Shown one piece after another: positions 17,596 to 26,136 of a DNA stretch of 64,000 nt. Positions within the stretch are counted from its first letter, which is position 1. The number at the start of each line of letters is the position of its first letter. The notes under the pieces were generated by a model, which had not been told where the DNA came from, did not search any database, and was given only the letters and a program-made list of their open reading frames with translations. The position numbers and the translations under genes are program-made. This DNA is from Vibrio aerogenes (GTDB lineage: Bacteria > Pseudomonadota > Gammaproteobacteria > Enterobacterales > Vibrionaceae), in NCBI RefSeq assembly GCF_024346755.1, contig NZ_AP024861.1, positions 2,356,001-2,420,000 of the forward strand, read 5' to 3'.

Positions 17596-18495
17596 TTACT
17601 CCTCATGAACCGGCTGAAATACCGGTTCCTGCAACCGGGACAACTGCTGCTTAAATGCGGTCAGTGTATTTTTCATCAGGCAGGCGATCGTCATCGGGCC
17701 AACCCCACCGGGCACCGGACTGATCGCCGCACACTTCGGCGCAACGGCTTCAAAGTCAACATCACCCTGCAACTTACGCCGGCCATCGATACTGACTGAA
17801 TTAATCCCGACATCAATGACCACAGCCCCCGGTTTCACCCAGCTTTCTGCCACCAGTTTAGGCACGCCCACCGCGGCGATAATGATGTCAGCATGCCTGC
17901 AAACCGCTTCAATATCCGTTGTGCGCGAGTGCACCATGGTCACGGTGCAGTTTGCCTGTAAAAGGAGGCTGGCCATTGGTTTACCGACAATATTGGAGCG
18001 ACCAATCACCACGGCATGTTTCCCGTCCAGCTGACCTATTTCTCTTTGCAGCATTTCCATGCATCCCAATGGCGTACACGGCACTAAAGCACTTTGGCCG
18101 ATGGAAAGCAGCCCGGCGTTATGAGGATGGAATCCATCCACATCTTTATCCGGCGTGATGAGCTGAATAATGCGCTCTTCGTTGATATGACGTGGTAAAG
18201 GAAGTTGCACCAGAATACCATGCACCTGCGGGTCAAGGTTCAGGTCTGTAATCAGTGATTCAAGCGCATCTTGCGTCACCTCTGATGCCAGCCGGTGCTC
18301 AATGGAACGAATTCCGGCTTCCTTCGCCCGTTTGATTTTATTGCGCACATAAACTGCACTTGCAGGATCATCTCCCACTAACACAACGGCCAATCCCGGT
18401 GTCATCCCGAAATCCTGCTGATAGGTTTCAATTTCAACAGCAACTTCACTGACAATCTGACCGGCCAGCTGCTGACCATTAATGATTCTCGTCAT
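17596..18495 (-). CDS. folD: Bifunctional methylene-THF dehydrogenase/methenyl-THF cyclohydrolase
   Basis: A 299-residue cytosolic enzyme that converts 5,10-methylene-THF to 10-formyl-THF with NADP. Signatures: YVRNKIKRAKEAGI with the catalytic Lys/Tyr region near residue 50, GILVQLPLPRHI, DKDVDGFHPHN, and the Rossmann part VIGRSNIVGKPMASLL followed by PVPGGVGPMTIACLM near the C-terminus. It lies four bases before the beta subunit and twelve after purU. This placement indicates a catabolic copy devoted to the methylene-THF made by the dehydrogenase, probably in addition to a housekeeping folD elsewhere. AGGAG precedes the ATG. Confidence 0.95.
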   Translation of the reverse strand: MTRIINGQQLAGQIVSEVAVEIETYQQDFGMTPGLAVVLVGDDPASAVYVRNKIKRAKEAGIRSIEHRLASEVTQDALESLITDLNLDPQVHGILVQLPLPRHINEERIIQLITPDKDVDGFHPHNAGLLSIGQSALVPCTPLGCMEMLQREIGQLDGKHAVVIGRSNIVGKPMASLLLQANCTVTMVHSRTTDIEAVCRHADIIIAAVGVPKLVAESWVKPGAVVIDVGINSVSIDGRRKLQGDVDFEAVAPKCAAISPVPGGVGPMTIACLMKNTLTAFKQQLSRLQEPVFQPVHEE

Positions 18496-18506
18496 GATTC
18501 CGGCTC

Positions 18507-19367
18507 CTATCTGAAGACAATGGTCTTGTTACTGTGCATAAACACGCGATGTTCCAGATGTAGCCGGACCGCTTTGGCTAAAGCGACCGTTTCGGTATCA
18601 CGCCCGACAGACACCAGCTTTTCCGGCGAGTAGGTATGATCGACCGGCTGAACAGACTGCTCAATAATCGGCCCTTCATCTAAATCTGACGTCACATAGT
18701 GCGCAGTCGCCCCAATGAGTTTGACGCCACGTTCAAATGCCTGATGGTAAGGTTTTGCGCCTTTAAATCCGGGCAGGAAAGAGTGGTGGATATTAATGGC
18801 TTTGCCGTGTAATTCCTGACACAGGGTATCTGACAAAATTTGCATGTAACGGGCCAGCACAACCAAGTCAGTTTCTGTTTCTCTGACAATATCCAGTAAT
18901 GCAGCTTCCTGTTCCGGTTTATTGTCTTTATTGACGGGCAAATAAACAAAACGAATGCCTTCGCGCTCCGCCATCGGCCGCAAATCTTTATGATTTGAGA
19001 CAACGGCAGTAATTTCCATCGGCAGCTCACCTTTGCGGTGACGATACAGCAGGTTATCCAGGCAGTGATCAAATTTGCTCACCATCAGCAGCACCCGGAC
19101 CGGCTTAGCGGCATCGAATATCTCCCATTCCATATCAAAGCGTGTCACGGCTTCATTAAAACCAGCCCGGACATCTTCAATACTGAACTCATCAGATTCA
19201 ATACGGCAGACAGCACGCATAAAAAAGCGTTCGTTTTCTTCATCATCATACTGATGCATTTCTGAGATATAACAGCTGAGACCAGCCAGATAAGAAGTCA
19301 CTGACGCCACAATCCCACTGGTTGCGCCGCAAGAAGCTTTTAAAACAAATTCCTTTGAAGTCGTCAT
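18507..19367 (-). CDS. purU: Formyltetrahydrofolate deformylase
   Basis: A 286-residue enzyme that hydrolyses 10-formyl-THF to formate and THF. An N-terminal ACT domain (about 5-90, KASCGATSGIVASVTSYLAG) precedes the formyltransferase-like catalytic domain with INIHHSFLPGFKGAKPYHQA (about 205-225) and the catalytic Asp in TSDLDEGPIIEQ. As first gene of the operon it supplies the exit from the C1 route and regenerates THF for the methyl-oxidising enzyme. GAGGGAA precedes the ATG. Formate dehydrogenase genes are not in the window. Confidence 0.95.
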   Translation of the reverse strand: MTTSKEFVLKASCGATSGIVASVTSYLAGLSCYISEMHQYDDEENERFFMRAVCRIESDEFSIEDVRAGFNEAVTRFDMEWEIFDAAKPVRVLLMVSKFDHCLDNLLYRHRKGELPMEITAVVSNHKDLRPMAEREGIRFVYLPVNKDNKPEQEAALLDIVRETETDLVVLARYMQILSDTLCQELHGKAINIHHSFLPGFKGAKPYHQAFERGVKLIGATAHYVTSDLDEGPIIEQSVQPVDHTYSPEKLVSVGRDTETVALAKAVRLHLEHRVFMHSNKTIVFR

Positions 19368-19394
19368 TACTTTCCCTCACTTAACTTTCTGTTG

Positions 19395-19466
19395 CGCAGC
19401 CATTGCAACGCTATTGTTTATTTTTAGTAAATTTAATATATTCTCAGGAAATTAAAATGACAATAG
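19395..19466. promoter_or_regulatory. Divergent promoter of purU operon and iclR with inverted repeats
   Basis: The 170-bp gap between purU and the IclR gene holds CTATTGT at 19411-19417 and ACAATAG at 19460-19466 as distant inverted copies, and GTTGC/GCAAC arms near 19391-19409. Either could be the IclR operator. No -35/-10 pair is asserted. Confidence 0.35.
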
Positions 19467-19537
19467 AACAACCCCAAATAATGCCGGTATGGCTTTTTTT
19501 ATTGATATATGAAAAATAATTTGATTGATGGAGAAAT

Positions 19538-20296
19538 ATGATGACAAATCCGCCTGACTACCACGTTCCTGCACTTGCACGTGGCTTGCAAATTATCGAA
19601 ATGTTTAGTGCCAGTGATCGGGTATTAACCACGCACGATTTCGCCGAACGTCTTGGCGTCAGCGCGTCTTCAACCTACCGTATCATCCAGACCTTACTGG
19701 ATATGGGATATCTGAAGAAGGTGACCCGCAATGCCTATGAACTTGGTCCGCAGGTCGTCTCGCGCGGTTTCGCTTTTCTTGCCGGACAAGAGCTGGTCGA
19801 TATCGCATCTCCCTTTCTCAACACTTTGCGTGATCACACGTCAATCTCCTGTCATCTGGCCATCCGCGACGGGCTGGAAACGGTGTATATCTACCGTGCT
19901 CAGGCATCACAAAGGCTATCCGTCAATATTCCGCTGGGAACCCGTCTTCCCTGCCATACCAATGCGATGGGCAGAGTGTTACTACGGCAGTTAAGCGATA
20001 TTGAATTCAATGCCATGTACCAGCAGGTACAGCTGGATCGATATCCTGAGCCACATCCGCAGACTTTATCTGAGTTGAAGCATTTACTGAAAACAGAATG
20101 GCAGCAAGGGGTTTCAAGTAATCGTTCTGATAATGCAACAGCAATCGCCGCACCGATCACCAACTATCTGGGGAAAGTGGTTGCAGCGATTAATATTTCC
20201 GGCGCAGACCAAATCATGAATCACCCAAGGCAATTTGAGGAATCGAAGCACCTGTTAATTGAAACCGCCCGGAATATTTCTCAGGCGGTTCCATAA
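19538..20296 (+). CDS. IclR-family transcriptional regulator
   Basis: A 252-residue regulator. The N-terminal winged helix covers about residues 10-70 (ALARGLQIIEMFSASD, then DFAERLGVSASSTYRIIQTL); the C-terminal effector domain resembles GAF, with CHLAIRDGLETVYIYRA near residue 107 and NATAIAAPITNYLGKVVAAI near 207. It is divergent from purU, so it most likely controls the purU-folD-mgd operon. It is convergent with the dehydrogenase operon to its right. The effector could be a betaine, N-methylglutamate or methylamine; this cannot be told from sequence. GGAG lies upstream of two adjacent ATGs; the second (19541) is equally possible. Confidence 0.9.
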   Translation: MMTNPPDYHVPALARGLQIIEMFSASDRVLTTHDFAERLGVSASSTYRIIQTLLDMGYLKKVTRNAYELGPQVVSRGFAFLAGQELVDIASPFLNTLRDHTSISCHLAIRDGLETVYIYRAQASQRLSVNIPLGTRLPCHTNAMGRVLLRQLSDIEFNAMYQQVQLDRYPEPHPQTLSELKHLLKTEWQQGVSSNRSDNATAIAAPITNYLGKVVAAINISGADQIMNHPRQFEESKHLLIETARNISQAVP

Positions 20297-20297
20297 A

Positions 20298-20329
20298 GGT
20301 CATCAGGTCATCAGGTCATCAGGTCATCA
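20298..20329. repeat. Four perfect tandem copies of an 8-base unit
   Basis: GGTCATCA is repeated four times without mismatch, starting two bases after the iclR stop codon. It lies in the 57-bp gap between the two convergent genes. The unit count may vary between strains; it lies outside coding sequence. Confidence 0.9.
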
Positions 20330-20353
20330 TGATCTCTGCGGCAGATTTATCCA

Positions 20354-21826
20354 TCAGGATAAATCACCCATACAGAGATATTTGATTTCCAGATAATCTT
20401 CCAGTCCGTATCTGGAGCCTTCCCGCCCCTGACCCGACTGTTTAACCCCACCAAAAGGAATCATTTCCGAGCTGATCGCCGTTTCGTTGACACCAACCAT
20501 ACCGTACGCCAGCTTTTCACTGACGCGCCAGATCCGGCCTGCATCTTTTGTATACAGATAGGCGGCGAGACCGGCGTCTGTGTCATTTGCCATCGCAACG
20601 GCTTCCGCTTCTGAAGTAAAACGGAAAACCGGTGCCACCGGACCAAACACTTCTTCTTTCGCCAGCCGCATCGTTGCATCCAGATGCTTCAATACCGTGG
20701 GACGGTAGAAGTGGCTGCCCAGTGATTCAGCAGCACCACCGACACAGACTTCAGCCCCTTTTGCGATTGCATCTTTGACCAGTGTATCGACATTATCAAC
20801 CGCTTTGGATGTAATGAGCGGTCCGATAGCAGTCTGGCTGTCAAACCCGTCACCCACAGTGAACCGGGCAACCTGTTCACTGAAACGTGCCACAAACTCA
20901 TCATAGATTTCATCTTCCACCAGAATCCGGTTGGCACAGATACAAGTCTGACCGGCATTACGAAATTTTGCCGCCAGTGCGCCTTCTATCGCTTTGTCCA
21001 GATCCGCATCTTTAAATATCACGACCGGTGCGTTCCCGCCCAGCTCCATTGACGTTTTCTTCACGGTTTTAGCAGACTGCGCCATTAAGATTTTGCCGAC
21101 CGCGGTGGAACCGGTGAATGAAATTTTCTTCACAATTTTGCTGGATGTCAGCACATTGCCAATCGCCGGAGCATCCGTGCCCGGAATGATATTAAACACA
21201 CCGGGAGGAATGCCTGCACGGGTTGCCAGTTCACCCAGCGCCAGCGCCGATAAGGGCGTTTCAGCCGCCGGTTTGAGTACAACCGTACAGCCGGCAGCAA
21301 GGGCTGGCGCCACTTTTCGCGTGATCATTGCATTTGGAAAGTTCCAGGGGGTGATTGCACCCACAACACCAACCGGTTGTTTGATGACGATGGAACGGCG
21401 GTCGGTGCCGGTCGCGGGTAAGACATCCCCGTAGATACGTTTGGCCTCTTCCGCAAACCACTCTATATATGAAGCGCCATAGAGAATTTCCCCTTTTGAC
21501 TCCGCTAAAATCTTGCCCTGCTCTGCAGTCATCATCAGCGCCAGATCATCCTGATGTTCTGTCACCAGCTCATACCAGCGCCTCAGAATCGCCGCCTTCT
21601 GCTTCGCCGGGACATCACGCCATGATTCCAGTGCCGCATCCGCGGCAAAAACAGCCTGTTCAGTTTCTTCCGGGCCCAAATCACTCACCTGAGCAATGAC
21701 ACGTTCCGTCGAAGGGTTGATGACGTCAAACTGTCTGCCGGTTGAGGAAGCCACCCACTCTCCATTGATATAACCATGGCATTTGAGAAGTGACTTATCC
21801 TGCAATGTTTCTAATATCGAATCCAT
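20354..21826 (-). CDS. gabD: Succinate-semialdehyde dehydrogenase (NAD(P)+)
   Basis: A 490-residue aldehyde dehydrogenase of the GabD type. Visible are WFAEEAKRIYGDVLPA, the cofactor-site Asn in PWNFPNAMITRK, ISFTGSTAVGK, the general base Glu in MELGGNAPVV and the catalytic Cys in NAGQTCICANR. The end GRLGLEDYLE-like segment (SRYGLEDYLEIKYLCMG) is typical of GabD. It oxidises succinate semialdehyde to succinate for the TCA cycle. The ATG at 21826 is preferred because AAGG lies 8 bases upstream; the ATG at 21847 overlaps the transporter stop without a site. As last gene of the ring-opening operon it corresponds to the TgnE step of trigonelline breakdown. Confidence 0.85.
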   Translation of the reverse strand: MDSILETLQDKSLLKCHGYINGEWVASSTGRQFDVINPSTERVIAQVSDLGPEETEQAVFAADAALESWRDVPAKQKAAILRRWYELVTEHQDDLALMMTAEQGKILAESKGEILYGASYIEWFAEEAKRIYGDVLPATGTDRRSIVIKQPVGVVGAITPWNFPNAMITRKVAPALAAGCTVVLKPAAETPLSALALGELATRAGIPPGVFNIIPGTDAPAIGNVLTSSKIVKKISFTGSTAVGKILMAQSAKTVKKTSMELGGNAPVVIFKDADLDKAIEGALAAKFRNAGQTCICANRILVEDEIYDEFVARFSEQVARFTVGDGFDSQTAIGPLITSKAVDNVDTLVKDAIAKGAEVCVGGAAESLGSHFYRPTVLKHLDATMRLAKEEVFGPVAPVFRFTSEAEAVAMANDTDAGLAAYLYTKDAGRIWRVSEKLAYGMVGVNETAISSEMIPFGGVKQSGQGREGSRYGLEDYLEIKYLCMGDLS

Positions 21827-21846
21827 GATCCTGCCTTTTGTGTTCA

Positions 21847-23478
21847 TTACTTGTAGCCGTAAGCCGTTTTTGAAACGTCTGTCTGAACGGCAGTTTGTTT
21901 CACGTTAAATTTGGCTAAATCTTCAGCCGAGTACACCAGACCATTGGCTTCATCTCTTAAACCTTTCGTCAGCGCAAAACACATGAACAACAGCACGACA
22001 GAAAATGGCAGAGCAGCAATAATCGTCGCGGTTTTCAGGGCATCCAGTCCGCCATTGACGAGCAATACTGCCGAAATCAGCCCAAGCGCAACACCCCATA
22101 CAATTCTTAACCATTTCACCGGGTTCCGGTTGCCGTCAGAAACGATAGTTGATATCACCAGCGTGCCGGAGTCTGCCGAGGTCACAAACCAGGTAATGAT
22201 CAAAAACGTTGCCAGCGCTGCAAAAACATGGGTCAGCGAGGTATATCCCAGTGATTCTATGGTGCTGTAAAGCGCCAGTGTCATATCCTTATTGACCACA
22301 TCAATCAGATTGGCCCCACCGAACATTTGCAGGTTCAGCGCCGTGCCGCCAAAGATAATAATCCAGAGGAATCCACCCAGCGGCGGGATGATTAAAGCAC
22401 TGAGCATAAATTCCCGGATCGTCCGGCCACGCGAGATTCGGGCAATAAACATACCGACCAGTGGACCCCAGGATAACCACCAACCCCAGTAGAATACGGT
22501 CCACCAGCCCTGCCATTGACGACCGGGTTCCATATCCACCCAAAAGCCCATCGGCAGAAAATGCGTTACATAATCACCAAGACTGGTCACGGTGAGTTTC
22601 AACAGGAAAACCGTCGGCCCGGCAAAAAGAAAGAAACCAACTAACAGCGTACTAAGACGAATATTCCATAAACTGAGTAACTTAATGCCTTTACCCACAC
22701 CGGTTACCGCCGATACGGTCGCAATCACAGAAACAACCACAATGAGAATGACCTGAGTCGTGGTCGAAATTTCGGTACCAAACAGAAAGTTCAGCCCGGC
22801 ATTCATTTGTGAGACGCCCAGTCCTAAAGTTGTTGCAGTACCAAACAGCGTACTGAAAACAGCCAGCAGATCGACGGCATGTCCGATCGGGCCGTGAATC
22901 CGGTCACCTAAGATAGGATATAAACCGGAACGGACCGTCAGCGGCAGGCCTCTGCGGTAGCAGTAATAGGCAAGACAAAGTCCGACCAGAATATAGATCG
23001 CCCAGCCATGCAAGCCCCAGTGAAACATGGTAATCCGAAGTGCAACCTGGGCTGCCTGCTCAGTTTTTGGTGCAATACCGGCCGCTTCAATAAATGGATT
23101 ACCCTGAAAGTGATAAATCGGTTCGGCAATACTCCAGAACAGTAAGCCGGTTCCGATCGCACAGCTGAACAGCATGGAAAACCAGGCGATAAAATTAAAC
23201 TCCGGCTTTTCATCATCCTTGCCCAGCCGGATTTTTCCGTATTTTGAAAAAGTCACCCAGACGGAGAAAAACAGCGTAAAGCAAACAACTGCAACGTAAT
23301 ACCAACTTAAATTTGTATTGATCCAGCTATTGAACGTACTAAAAAGGGTTTTGGATTGTTCCGGACGTAAAATAGAAAATCCAACAAAAATAAGCACCAT
23401 AATCACTGAAGAATAAAACATCGTCTTATTCACTTCAGACGGATTACCCGCACCTTTTACCATACTACTCGGTTTCAT
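21847..23478 (-). CDS. BCCT-family betaine transporter
   Basis: A 543-residue inner membrane transporter with twelve predicted helices. BCCT signatures are LLFWSIAEPIYHF, FHWGLHGWAIYILVGLCLAY, and the Trp-rich segment FYWGWWLSWGPLVG followed by GMFIARISRGRTIREF in helix 8 and the next loop. The family imports quaternary ammonium compounds such as glycine betaine, carnitine and choline by Na+ or H+ symport. The short C-terminal tail argues against a strongly osmosensing type and for nutrient uptake. Located inside the operon with a monooxygenase and two aldehyde dehydrogenases, it is a good candidate importer of a pyridine betaine such as trigonelline or homarine; that substrate is inferred from context. 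Confidence 0.9.
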   Translation of the reverse strand: MKPSSMVKGAGNPSEVNKTMFYSSVIMVLIFVGFSILRPEQSKTLFSTFNSWINTNLSWYYVAVVCFTLFFSVWVTFSKYGKIRLGKDDEKPEFNFIAWFSMLFSCAIGTGLLFWSIAEPIYHFQGNPFIEAAGIAPKTEQAAQVALRITMFHWGLHGWAIYILVGLCLAYYCYRRGLPLTVRSGLYPILGDRIHGPIGHAVDLLAVFSTLFGTATTLGLGVSQMNAGLNFLFGTEISTTTQVILIVVVSVIATVSAVTGVGKGIKLLSLWNIRLSTLLVGFFLFAGPTVFLLKLTVTSLGDYVTHFLPMGFWVDMEPGRQWQGWWTVFYWGWWLSWGPLVGMFIARISRGRTIREFMLSALIIPPLGGFLWIIIFGGTALNLQMFGGANLIDVVNKDMTLALYSTIESLGYTSLTHVFAALATFLIITWFVTSADSGTLVISTIVSDGNRNPVKWLRIVWGVALGLISAVLLVNGGLDALKTATIIAALPFSVVLLFMCFALTKGLRDEANGLVYSAEDLAKFNVKQTAVQTDVSKTAYGYK

Positions 23479-23542
23479 GATTTTGTCCTCCCTGACTCCA
23501 CACGCAGAGCCACTGCTTTTATGAAGTAACCTCTCTTCGGAT

Positions 23543-23578
23543 ACCGGTATCAGGCACGGTTCATCGCCTGATATCGGT
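23543..23578 (-). other. Intercistronic hairpin between aldehyde dehydrogenase and transporter genes
   Basis: A 13-bp stem with one mismatch (ACCGGTATCAGGC / GCCTGATATCGGT) fills part of the 121-bp gap. No T run follows on the minus strand, so it is more likely an mRNA processing or stabilising structure than a full terminator. It could give the transporter and dehydrogenase a different expression level from the enzymes upstream. Confidence 0.5.
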
Positions 23579-23599
23579 GTCTGATGTTGCAGCGCCGTG

Positions 23600-25090
23600 T
23601 TAACGCATCACAAAAGGGTTACCCATAGGTTCTGATGACGTATTTATCCAGGTTGTTCTGACCCGAATATAGTCCTGAATCGCCTGTATTCCGGCTTCAC
23701 GCCCGTAACCTGACTGGTTAAAACCACCAAATGGCGCCACGGGGGAAACTGCACGATACGTGTTCACCCAGCAAATACCGGAACGGATTCGTTGGGAAAC
23801 CCGCATGGCCCTTGCCAGATTTTCCGTAAACAGGCCTGATCCCAAACCAAATTCAGAATCATTCGCCAGTGAAACCGCCTCTTCTTCTTCGTCAAAAATC
23901 ATCAGCGACATCACCGGACCAAACATTTCAACCTTGAGTGTCTCAATGTCGTTGTGCGGACATTCAACAATCGTGGGTGTGAAATAATATTGAGATCCAT
24001 GTTCTGGTGCGCGTCTTCCTCCGGTCAGCACGCGCGCCCCCTGCGCTAATGCTTTATTAAGCGTTTCCTCAATCACCCCGATTTGTGCGTAAGTACAGAG
24101 TGGACCGATGTGTGACCTGGCATCGAGCGGGTCTCCGATAACAATCTGCGACGTTTTCTCCAGCAGTTTCTCCACCAGCGCCGGATAGATTTCCCGCTGG
24201 ATATAAACCCGTGAGCCAGCGACACAAGACTGTCCTGATGCACCGAAATTCCCGGCAATAATGCCGTTGGCAGCGCTTTCTAAATCAGCATCGTTAAACA
24301 CAAGAACCGGAGATTTACCCCCTAACTCTAACGTGGTCACGGCAAAGTTATTGGCGGTGTTACGAATGACGTGACGCGCTGTTTCCGGCCCGCCGGTAAA
24401 AGCAAGACGATCAATATCCGGATGGGAGGTCAAAGGAATCGAACAACCTTCGGCATCTCCCGTAATCACCGAAACCACCCCATCCGGGAAACCGGCTTCC
24501 TGTATCAGCGCCGCAAATTTCAGGATAGCAACAGGTGCCACTTCAGAGGCCTTAATAATCACGGTACACCCTGCCGCTAATGCCGGCGCAAGCTTCGTCG
24601 CGGTCAGAAACATTTGCGCATTCCATGGCACCACAGCAGCAACCACACCGATCGGTTCTGGCTTGGTAAACACATGCATATCCGGTTTATCGATAGGCAA
24701 TGTGTGTCCTTCAATCTTGTCGGCCAGGCCAGCGTAGTAGCGATAATAACTGGCAACATACTTCGCCTGACTTTGGGTTTCAGCCGCCAGCTTTCCGCTG
24801 TCTCTGGTTTCTGACTCACCCAAAGCGGTCGCGTTTTCTTCAAGTAAATCCGCCAGTTTATACAGCAGCAGCCCCCGCTGAGCTGGCGTTAAAAGTGCCC
24901 AGTCTTTCCGTTCAAGCGCTTCTCTGGCTGCACGTACCGCAGTCTCAACATCTTCAGGTTCAGCGCTCGCAACTGTTGCCCATACCTGCCCTGTTGCCGG
25001 ATTAATCGTTTCCAGCTTTCGTCCTTTGGAACCTTCCACCCACTGACCGTTGATGAACAGAGGAAAGTGCGGTAATTGATTTTCAGACAT
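23600..25090 (-). CDS. Aldehyde dehydrogenase, candidate for the post-ring-opening oxidation
   Basis: A 496-residue NAD(P)-dependent aldehyde dehydrogenase. Motifs: VPWNAQMFLTATKLAPALAA near 156, the glycine motif AFTGGPETAR, general base Glu in LELGGKSPVLVFNDAD and the catalytic Cys in GASGQSCVAGSR near 285. It is only distantly like the GabD-type enzyme encoded two genes downstream, so the two have different substrates. Placed directly after the monooxygenase pair, 11 bases from the oxygenase gene, it is a candidate for oxidising the aldehyde or hydroxylactone formed by ring opening, the TgnC step in Acinetobacter. The exact substrate is not determined by sequence. Confidence 0.85.
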   Translation of the reverse strand: MSENQLPHFPLFINGQWVEGSKGRKLETINPATGQVWATVASAEPEDVETAVRAAREALERKDWALLTPAQRGLLLYKLADLLEENATALGESETRDSGKLAAETQSQAKYVASYYRYYAGLADKIEGHTLPIDKPDMHVFTKPEPIGVVAAVVPWNAQMFLTATKLAPALAAGCTVIIKASEVAPVAILKFAALIQEAGFPDGVVSVITGDAEGCSIPLTSHPDIDRLAFTGGPETARHVIRNTANNFAVTTLELGGKSPVLVFNDADLESAANGIIAGNFGASGQSCVAGSRVYIQREIYPALVEKLLEKTSQIVIGDPLDARSHIGPLCTYAQIGVIEETLNKALAQGARVLTGGRRAPEHGSQYYFTPTIVECPHNDIETLKVEMFGPVMSLMIFDEEEEAVSLANDSEFGLGSGLFTENLARAMRVSQRIRSGICWVNTYRAVSPVAPFGGFNQSGYGREAGIQAIQDYIRVRTTWINTSSEPMGNPFVMR

Positions 25091-25101
25091 GGTGAATCCC
25101 C

Positions 25102-26136
25102 TTATGTGAATGCTGGCATCACTTCATCGATGAAACGTTTTAATGATGTTTCTTTTTGTTCCCGGGTCATGCCAGAATCCGACCAATAGGAGAACTCGTC
25201 ATATCCCAGATCTTCGTAATATTTCAGCCGGTCAATGATTTGTCCTGAAGTACCAATCATCAGGTCATTGCGAATTTGCGCTTGCTTATAAAACGGATGC
25301 TGGTCAATTTCTTCCTGACTGAGGGTTTCAATCAGACCCTGATTGATCGGGCGTTCATTTTTAAACCAGGCGCCAAAATAACAATAGAATTCATGGAGCT
25401 TTTTGGCCGCATAATCCAGCTCAGCCGCATCATCAGACACATAAGCATGTTGTAAAATCATGATTTTGGTCCGGCGGTCAAATTTGGCACAAGCCTGATG
25501 ATAGCGTTCGATGAGCGATTCAACTTCTTCTATGCCCTGCCAAAGTGGCGTCACCTGGACATTACACTCATTTTCAACCGCAAATTCATGGCTGTTAATG
25601 TCGCGGGCCGCGACCCAGATATCAGGGCCATTGGGTGTCAGTGGTTTGGGAGCAGACGTTGTTTCAGGAAACTGATAATGTTTGCTCTCCTGAGCGTGGT
25701 TTCCCGCCCACAATCCTTTAATCGCCGGTATCATTTCACGCAGGCATTCTCCGGCTTCCCAGGCATCCATGCCGCCGTTAATCATTCGCTCATACTCAAA
25801 CGAATAGGCACCCCGCGCTATCCCTAATTCTAACCGGCCACCGGTCAGAATATCGGTCATCGCTGCTTCACCCGCCAGTTTGATCGGATGCCAGTAAGGT
25901 GCGACGACTGTCCCTGTCCCTAAACGCACATTTTTTGTTTGATGGGCAAGGTCAACCAGATTCAGCAACGGGTTGGGAGCAATCGTGAAATCCATCCCAT
26001 GGTGCTCACCTGTCCAGACGGTACACATACCGCCCTCATCCGCTATCTGGCTTAATGAAATGAATTCTTCATACAAATCCGTCTGGCGCTGTGCTTCATT
26101 CACGCGCTCCATGTGTGCAAACAGAGAGAATTTCAT
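25102..26136 (-). CDS. Luciferase-like flavin-dependent monooxygenase, oxygenase component
   Basis: A 344-residue LLM-class enzyme with the bacterial-luciferase TIM barrel. Visible are WTGEHHGMDF near 41, VRLGTGTVVAPYWHPIKLAG near 70-90, LTGGRLELGIARGAYSFEYE near 97-116 and the C-terminal GTSGQIIDRLKYYEDLG. It uses FMNH2 and O2. Its start overlaps the reductase stop by four bases (ATGA), so the two components are translationally coupled. Together with the hydrolase and two aldehyde dehydrogenases this is the enzyme set of N-methylpyridinium ring opening (TgnB in trigonelline breakdown). RutA-type pyrimidine cleavage is an alternative, but the RutB and RutC partners are absent. Confidence 0.85.
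   Translation of the reverse strand: MKFSLFAHMERVNEAQRQTDLYEEFISLSQIADEGGMCTVWTGEHHGMDFTIAPNPLLNLVDLAHQTKNVRLGTGTVVAPYWHPIKLAGEAAMTDILTGGRLELGIARGAYSFEYERMINGGMDAWEAGECLREMIPAIKGLWAGNHAQESKHYQFPETTSAPKPLTPNGPDIWVAARDINSHEFAVENECNVQVTPLWQGIEEVESLIERYHQACAKFDRRTKIMILQHAYVSDDAAELDYAAKKLHEFYCYFGAWFKNERPINQGLIETLSQEEIDQHPFYKQAQIRNDLMIGTSGQIIDRLKYYEDLGYDEFSYWSDSGMTREQKETSLKRFIDEVMPAFT

Noticed and set aside
20298..20329. CRISPR-like array
   Set aside because: The units are contiguous 8-base repeats without spacers, and no cas gene is present. The same holds for 39203-39267.
21847..23478. Glycine betaine osmoprotection locus
   Set aside because: A BCCT carrier alone could mean osmoprotection, but it is embedded in a catabolic operon and no choline or betaine synthesis genes (betIBA) are nearby.
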